Assembly: GCA_001769835.1 (NCBI GenBank)
Contig: MEPR01000093.1
Span: 1-43,653, forward strand
Direction: 5' to 3'
DNA: 43,653 nucleotides
Source: Bdellovibrionales bacterium GWB1_55_8
Lineage (GTDB): Bacteria > Bdellovibrionota > UBA1018
Below, piece after piece: positions 39,410 to 43,653 of the stretch (position 1 is the first letter of the stretch; every line of letters begins with the position of its first letter). A program made the translations under genes and the position numbers. The notes below the pieces were generated by a model. That model worked only from the letters and a program-made list of their open reading frames with translations, had not been told where the DNA came from and did not search any database.

Positions 39410-42039
39410 TCGTTAACTGGGCCTCCGCCCGCTTCGAAGTCGGGGATGGGCGGCGGCGGCACGTCCTCCATTATAGGCGGTGGCGCCGAATCCTCCGGGC
39501 TCGCTGGAACCGGCTCTCCCGGCTGTGAAGCCGGTGGTTTCGTATCCTCGGATTCCGACGGTCCCGATCCAACGCTTACGGCCGCCGGTTCGTCCTCGTT
39601 CAAAGTCACGGAGCGTTCTGTCTTCCAGGCCTTGAACTGGGTAACGTCCGGTAGCGCGCGAATGATCTCGTCGCGTTGCTTGCGCTGGGGGTCTCTGCCG
39701 CCCGCATTCTGTTCGAGGAAGTCGTCGCGTTCCTGCAGTTTCTTGTCGAGAATCGCGCGAACTTTTTCGTACTGGCGCACAATATGGGGCGTCAAAAATA
39801 TTAGCAAGTTGGTTTTTTCGGTACTCTGGTTCTTGGCTCTGAATAACCAGCCGAGCAGGGGAATATCTCCGAGAATCGGTATTTTCGATACTGTATCGCT
39901 CTGCTTGTCGCGGATCAGGCCGCCGATGACCACCGTGTCAGAGTCTCCGACAACGACCGTGGTTTGCGCGCTGCGCTCGATCGTGGCGAGCGCGAGGCCG
40001 GCCACTTGTGCCGGTAGTTCCCGGTTGCTGAAGTCCGCGAGCTTCGCCTGCACGTCGAGTTTCACGAAGTTTGAAATCTTGTTGATCTGCGGCTTGATCT
40101 TGATGGATAGCGAGACGGATTCGCGGTCGATGCCCGTTGCAATGCCGGCCCCTTGAACCGCGGTGACCTTCGGTACCGGAATTTTTTCGGACGACTCGAA
40201 CGTCGCTTCGGTGTTGTCGAGCGCTATGATTTGCGGAGTAGCAATGACGTTTGCATTCGTGTTGGTCTGCAGCGTCTTGATCAATGACTGGACGTTCGGC
40301 ACATTGAATTTGGTCGTTCCGATCAGCACCTCTGTTGTGGCTTTCGTTCCGAATCCCAGGATTGCGCCCTTCTGTGACAGCGGGCTCTGGATGAAATCCA
40401 GAAGATCCGTGTTCGGGGAGAAGGCGATGCCGTTTTTAGGGTTCACGACGTTCGTCGAGAACTGGAACGTGCGTCCAAGGGATACTTCCATGATGACCAC
40501 TTCGACGTATACCTCATCGCGCGGGATATCCAGGCGGTTCACCACGCGTTGCACCGTCACGAAGTCAGCGGGAGATGCCGTCACGACCAGTGAGTTGGTG
40601 GCTTTGTCCGCGGAGATCTTGATCGAACCCTCGAAAAGCGAAGCGGAAACCGGGTTCACGCCCGTGCCGCCCGTTCCGGCGGGAGTGAGCGGGCGAAACC
40701 CGCCGCTGGTCTGCTGTGAAAGATTATTCAATGTAGTGGCAATCTGCTCGGAGTCGGCGAACTGAAGATAAATGACGTGAACTTTTCCGCCACCTTGTAC
40801 AGCGGGGACTTTCTGATCGAGCTTCGCCACAAGTTCGCGGACCTGGTCGGCGCCTCTGGTATTGGCATGCACGATAAGGGTATTCGTTCGGTCATCAGCG
40901 ATGATGGTGTTGATGATTCCGCCTTCTTTCGTGCGCCTTGCGCTGAACCGCGAGGCCGCTCCGAAGCGTGGAACCCCCCCGGCAGTCGGACCTTTGGCTC
41001 CCGTTCCGGGAATGAGGGTATCAATGAGCTTGGAAAGCTCCGCAGCTGAGGCGAACTTCACGGGGATGACCTCGATGCCGGCTTCGAATCCTTCCACATC
41101 CAGGATGTCGAGCATCCGCTGAAGCTTATTGATGTTGGAGCCGGTGTCGGTAACGATGACTGTATTGGTTTGTTCGTAGGGGATGATGCGGGAATTGGCC
41201 GGCATGAAGCTCCGGAATGTACGCGCGACTTCCTGGGAGTCGATGTACTTCAGCTGGAAAACACGCGTGATCAGCGTATCCGTATCGGGTGCTGAGTCGC
41301 CGGTGAACGTCTTGAGCTGCTTGTCACGAGCATCGCGCTGGCGCGCGATCCGGATGTATTTCCCGGAAGGGATGAGCGCGAACCCGTTGATGTCCAGTGC
41401 TGTAAGGAAGGCTCTCCATGCGTCACCCACGGTGATCGCGGAATTCGAAATGATCGTGATTCGGCCTTTGACATCCTTGTCCAGGATGAAGTTCTTGCCC
41501 GTGAGTTTTCCCAGTGTCTTCGCGATGTCCATGATATCGGCATCCGGGAAGTTGAAATCGGTGACCACTTCCTTGCTGCCCGAACCGGTTTCCGTGTTGA
41601 TGTCGATCGAGGGACTCTCGTTGCCGCTGATCACGTTTCCAGGCGTGCCACCGCCCATGGAAATTCCCTTGTTGGTACGCTGTGGTTCGGGAGCATTTCC
41701 TGTGTTTCCGCCGGGGCGGGGAGAAGTATTTGAACCGCGCTGAACCGGAGCCGATCTCGGCGCTGCCGCATCCGGATATTCAAACTCTTCCTCTTCGTCC
41801 TCGTCAAAGAAGTCGTCCTCGTTTGCTCCGGCGCCGCTATCAGAATCAGCGAAGGGATTGGTGAACGTTCTCGGGCCCGGCTTGAAGCCATCGCGCGCAG
41901 CTGGGGGCTGCGCCCAGACGCTCTGGGTCATCAGAGCGATCAGTACCACGATACCGATCAGGCCTGTAAGGGTTGCTGTGATTTCCAGCCACTCCAGCCA
42001 GGACGTTTCTTTTTCGGTGTCGATTCCTAATTTGTTCAT
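39406..42039 (-). CDS. gspD: Type II secretion outer-membrane secretin GspD
   Basis: Forms the outer-membrane channel. The start chosen is the ATG at 42037-42039 with GGAGA upstream; a GTG further upstream is less likely. The 877-residue product has a long n-region and hydrophobic signal segment (residues 20-42). A strongly acidic low-complexity stretch (NEDDFFDEDEEEEFEY) follows near residue 70-88, then the N0 domain (TDFNFPDADIMDIAKTLGKL), repeated N1-N3 domains (VFQLKYIDSQEVARTF, VIPVKFASAAELSKLID, VIYLQFADSEQIATTL), and the secretin core with VPILGDIPLLGWLF. The C-terminal tail is proline-rich (PPPIPDFEAGG). Common GspD is about 650-750 residues; the extra is the acidic linker, tail and loops. 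Confidence 0.95.
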   Translation of the reverse strand: MNKLGIDTEKETSWLEWLEITATLTGLIGIVVLIALMTQSVWAQPPAARDGFKPGPRTFTNPFADSDSGAGANEDDFFDEDEEEEFEYPDAAAPRSAPVQRGSNTSPRPGGNTGNAPEPQRTNKGISMGGGTPGNVISGNESPSIDINTETGSGSKEVVTDFNFPDADIMDIAKTLGKLTGKNFILDKDVKGRITIISNSAITVGDAWRAFLTALDINGFALIPSGKYIRIARQRDARDKQLKTFTGDSAPDTDTLITRVFQLKYIDSQEVARTFRSFMPANSRIIPYEQTNTVIVTDTGSNINKLQRMLDILDVEGFEAGIEVIPVKFASAAELSKLIDTLIPGTGAKGPTAGGVPRFGAASRFSARRTKEGGIINTIIADDRTNTLIVHANTRGADQVRELVAKLDQKVPAVQGGGKVHVIYLQFADSEQIATTLNNLSQQTSGGFRPLTPAGTGGTGVNPVSASLFEGSIKISADKATNSLVVTASPADFVTVQRVVNRLDIPRDEVYVEVVIMEVSLGRTFQFSTNVVNPKNGIAFSPNTDLLDFIQSPLSQKGAILGFGTKATTEVLIGTTKFNVPNVQSLIKTLQTNTNANVIATPQIIALDNTEATFESSEKIPVPKVTAVQGAGIATGIDRESVSLSIKIKPQINKISNFVKLDVQAKLADFSNRELPAQVAGLALATIERSAQTTVVVGDSDTVVIGGLIRDKQSDTVSKIPILGDIPLLGWLFRAKNQSTEKTNLLIFLTPHIVRQYEKVRAILDKKLQERDDFLEQNAGGRDPQRKQRDEIIRALPDVTQFKAWKTERSVTLNEDEPAAVSVGSGPSESEDTKPPASQPGEPVPASPEDSAPPPIMEDVPPPPIPDFEAGGGPVNE

Positions 42040-42062
42040 CTCTGTCTCCACATCTCTCTGAA

Positions 42063-43139
42063 TCACCGTGTCACGTCAAAATTCATGTTTACGGGGCGCC
42101 CATCTCTTTTGATCTGCAATTCAATATGGCTTGCTCCGCCTTTCAGATCGTTCAAGGCCGAAAACGCTTTTCCTGGATCGTTCACAGGTTCGCCATTCAA
42201 TCCGACAATGATGTCGTTGTTCTGAAGTCCGAGCTTCGAGTAGATGCTCCCTGGGACGATTTGAAACAGTTTGTAACCGGCAGGCAGGCCGTTTTCGAAA
42301 TGGGGTACAGCGCGCGCCTGTGTCAGGATGCTGTTCAGGTCCGAAAGAGCGGTATCCACTTCCTGGCGTGAAATGTTGAATTGGGTCGGTGATACCTTTT
42401 CGATACCTGGTCCCCCGGCTGAGGGTTTCCCGAGGGTGATTCGCGGAGCGTTTCCCTTGAGCTCGGGCAGTTCAATGTATTCGCGTCGACCCGAGGAGAT
42501 GTTCAGGAACGTGACTCGTTCCGGCTCGATTTGAAGAATTTTTGCTTTCGAAGGGATTTCATCCTGCACCTGGACCGGGTAGACGATGGATGCTGATTTG
42601 TCTTCGATGGTGGCGATGGAGCGCAATTCATTCTTCAGGATCAGGGTTCCCACCAGATTGAAGGGCAGAGTGCTCTTCGTCGCGGGTCCACCAAAATCCT
42701 GAGCCACTGTCGTGGCGTCTTCTTCGCCGGGGATCAATCCTTGGCTGTTGAAAAGGTTTCTTGAGATAATCGCCTGGTATTCCTCGAGCGGCGGTTTTTT
42801 GGCGGTCGGTCCCGAGCGGCGCGCGATTCGCGGAGCTGGCGGCTCCGGAATATACCCTCCTGCGACAAGCGCAATCACGTCCGCTAGGAAGTAGGTGCAA
42901 AGAATGATCGTAACGAGCTTTCCATAGAAACTCGCGCCTTGTTTCTGGAAATTCCGGTTCAACCAGTCAGCGGTCCTGGAGGGGTCGAACTGAGCCAGGC
43001 GCTCTCTCAGATTTCGCCATTGTGCGCCGGCATCCAGCCTCGGTTCGCGTGGAGCCCGGCGAAAGCGATCGCGAAGAATCGACAGGGGCGCCCATTTTTT
43101 TTTGGGTTCTGCAGGTGGTGTTGGTTCTTCTTCGGACAT
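42063..43139 (-). CDS. gspC: Type II secretion system protein GspC
   Basis: Connects the inner-membrane platform to the secretin. The start chosen is the ATG at 43137-43139 (AGGA about ten bases upstream); a TTG seven codons earlier is less likely. The 358-residue product has a long basic cytoplasmic N-terminal region, one transmembrane segment near residue 80-100 (LVTIILCTYFLADVIALVAG), a periplasmic HR domain (YQAIISRNLFNSQG ... LPFNLVGTLI) and a C-terminal PDZ domain (FQIVPGSIYSKLGLQNNDII, LNGEPVNDPGKAFSAL) that may contact secreted proteins. It is the first gene of the operon; gspD follows after 23 bp. Confidence 0.93.
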   Translation of the reverse strand: MSEEEPTPPAEPKKKWAPLSILRDRFRRAPREPRLDAGAQWRNLRERLAQFDPSRTADWLNRNFQKQGASFYGKLVTIILCTYFLADVIALVAGGYIPEPPAPRIARRSGPTAKKPPLEEYQAIISRNLFNSQGLIPGEEDATTVAQDFGGPATKSTLPFNLVGTLILKNELRSIATIEDKSASIVYPVQVQDEIPSKAKILQIEPERVTFLNISSGRREYIELPELKGNAPRITLGKPSAGGPGIEKVSPTQFNISRQEVDTALSDLNSILTQARAVPHFENGLPAGYKLFQIVPGSIYSKLGLQNNDIIVGLNGEPVNDPGKAFSALNDLKGGASHIELQIKRDGRPVNMNFDVTR

Positions 43140-43156
43140 ATCCAGCGTCCTATGAC

Positions 43157-43171
43157 GCAAGAGCGGTGCCA
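43157..43171 (-). promoter_or_regulatory. Sigma-54-like promoter sequence before gspC
   Basis: On the minus strand TGGCAC-N5-TTGC has the GG and GC pairs exactly 10 bases apart, as in -24/-12 promoters. Predicted transcription start is near 43145, only about 6 bases before the gspC ATG at 43139, which is too close for the AGGA ribosome site to be on the message. So it may be chance, or the message is almost leaderless. Confidence 0.4.
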
Positions 43172-43300
43172 GGGTGCGATAGAAAAATTTCCCGACCAGT
43201 GAGTACGGGTGTTTTCAATAAAACTGAATCATGTTCGCTTTGCGTTCGTTTGGGGAAAGCGTACACTGAGCTAGTATTCACGCCGATGCCGCATTGCGTT

Positions 43301-43313
43301 TGACAAATTGTCC
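43301..43313. promoter_or_regulatory. Palindromic operator copy 1
   Basis: TGACAAATTGTCC contains the perfect palindrome GACAA-A-TTGTC. It also overlaps TTGACA (43300-43305), a good -35 box. It lies exactly 40 bp before the second copy in the gap between gspC and the acyl-CoA dehydrogenase gene. Confidence 0.55.
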
Positions 43314-43340
43314 GAAACTATTTTTTTCAGTGGTTTTGGC

Positions 43341-43353
43341 TGACAAATTGTCA
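43341..43353. promoter_or_regulatory. Palindromic operator copy 2
   Basis: TGACAAATTGTCA is palindromic over 6+1+6 bases and shares 12 of 13 bases with the copy at 43301-43313. Size and symmetry suit a dimeric repressor such as a TetR-family regulator. It lies 57 bases before the acyl-CoA dehydrogenase start. Confidence 0.6.
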
Positions 43354-43409
43354 GTCGAATCGGGTTTTGCTCGGCGGAGTTGCGACCTCAACACCTCAGG
43401 AGAATGACA

Positions 43410-43653
43410 ATGCCCGCAGGCACTCAAAACAGTTTCATGAAATCGCTGTTTTTCGGTCAGATTCGCGAAGATCTGATTTTCCCTTATCCTCGTCTGTCCA
43501 GCGAGGTTTCCGAGTCCGTTCGCATGGTGCTCGATTCGCTCGACAAATTCGCGAAGGAGCACGTCAAGCAAGCGGAATGGGATCAGAAGGGCGAGATGCC
43601 TCGTGAGATCGTGAGCCAGTTTGCCGAAATGGGCATGCTAGGGATCGCGGTGC
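43410..43653 (+). CDS. Acyl-CoA dehydrogenase, N-terminal part (runs off right edge)
   Basis: The ATG at 43410 has AGGAG seven bases upstream; an ATG two codons earlier is too close to that site. The 81 visible codons read MPAGTQNSFMKSLFFGQI, then DLIFPYPRLSSEVSESVRMV and FAEMGMLGIAV. This is the N-terminal helical domain of acyl-CoA dehydrogenases, closest in feel to very-long-chain or FadE-like types, which begin with a SF-KSLF-G-I segment and IFPYP. The enzyme would oxidise fatty acyl-CoA in beta-oxidation with FAD. The catalytic region is outside the window. Twin palindromes upstream suggest control by a dedicated repressor. Confidence 0.8.
   Translation, partial: MPAGTQNSFMKSLFFGQIREDLIFPYPRLSSEVSESVRMVLDSLDKFAKEHVKQAEWDQKGEMPREIVSQFAEMGMLGIAV

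Noticed and set aside
41700-41860. Acidic-codon repeat in gspD as a CRISPR or tandem repeat
   Set aside because: It is low-complexity coding sequence for Asp/Glu residues, without regular unit or spacers.
43278-43571. Minus-strand open frame overlapping the acyl-CoA dehydrogenase
   Set aside because: The plus-strand frame has a strong ribosome site and family motifs; the palindromic operators lie inside the minus frame.

Overview
The window is a chromosomal segment of about 55% GC from a Gram-negative bacterium. It carries core genes in proteobacterial order (infC-rpmI-rplT-pheS-pheT-ihfA-merR), an E. coli-type NADP isocitrate dehydrogenase next to mdh-sucC-sucD-ndk, and a complete gspC to gspN type II secretion operon whose GspL joins a PilM-like and a PilN-like part and which includes gspN. 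That mix best fits the old 'deltaproteobacteria', most likely a member of the Bdellovibrionota/Oligoflexia group. This placement is inference; there is no rRNA in the window. I see no tRNA, rRNA, CRISPR array, insertion sequence, phage gene or attachment site, and gene density is high throughout.

Layout. 1-3948, minus strand: an EI24/CysZ-like membrane protein, a lipoprotein, RdgB, an amidohydrolase and a creatininase-family protein that runs off the left edge. 4052-6610: a secreted START-like protein (plus), then an MBL-fold hydrolase, a small ElaB/YqjD-like membrane protein and an unknown secreted protein (minus). 6817-10007: metG, a small coiled-coil protein and nadA. 10264-14039: a small unknown protein followed by thiB-thiP-thiQ. 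14216-19380: the TCA block icd, mdh, sucC, sucD, then ndk. 19395-21620: nadE and a Lys-rich coiled-coil protein. 21743-27548: the translation block ending in ihfA and a MerR-type regulator. 27560-43139, minus strand: gspC-D-E-F-G-H-I-J-K-L-M-N, then ispA and a divergent glutathione-synthase-like ATP-grasp protein, tightly packed as one apparent operon. 43410 to the right edge: the start of an acyl-CoA dehydrogenase.

How it works together. The gsp genes supply inner-membrane platform, ATPase, pseudopilus and outer-membrane secretin for protein secretion; the prepilin peptidase (GspO/PilD) is not in the window. icd, mdh and sucCD cover four TCA steps, and ndk uses the nucleoside triphosphate that SucCD yields. 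thiBPQ imports thiamine. nadA and nadE are the first committed and the last step of NAD synthesis.

Most interesting: two copies of one hairpin-enclosed sequence lie just before mdh and sucC, with identical internal segments but different, still complementary closing stems. They look like a structured RNA element in a TCA operon. Also notable are twin palindromic operators 40 bp apart before the acyl-CoA dehydrogenase, a sigma-54-like sequence before gspC, three genes that may be leaderless, and an ATP-grasp protein at the end of the secretion operon that lacks the family's glycine-rich loop.
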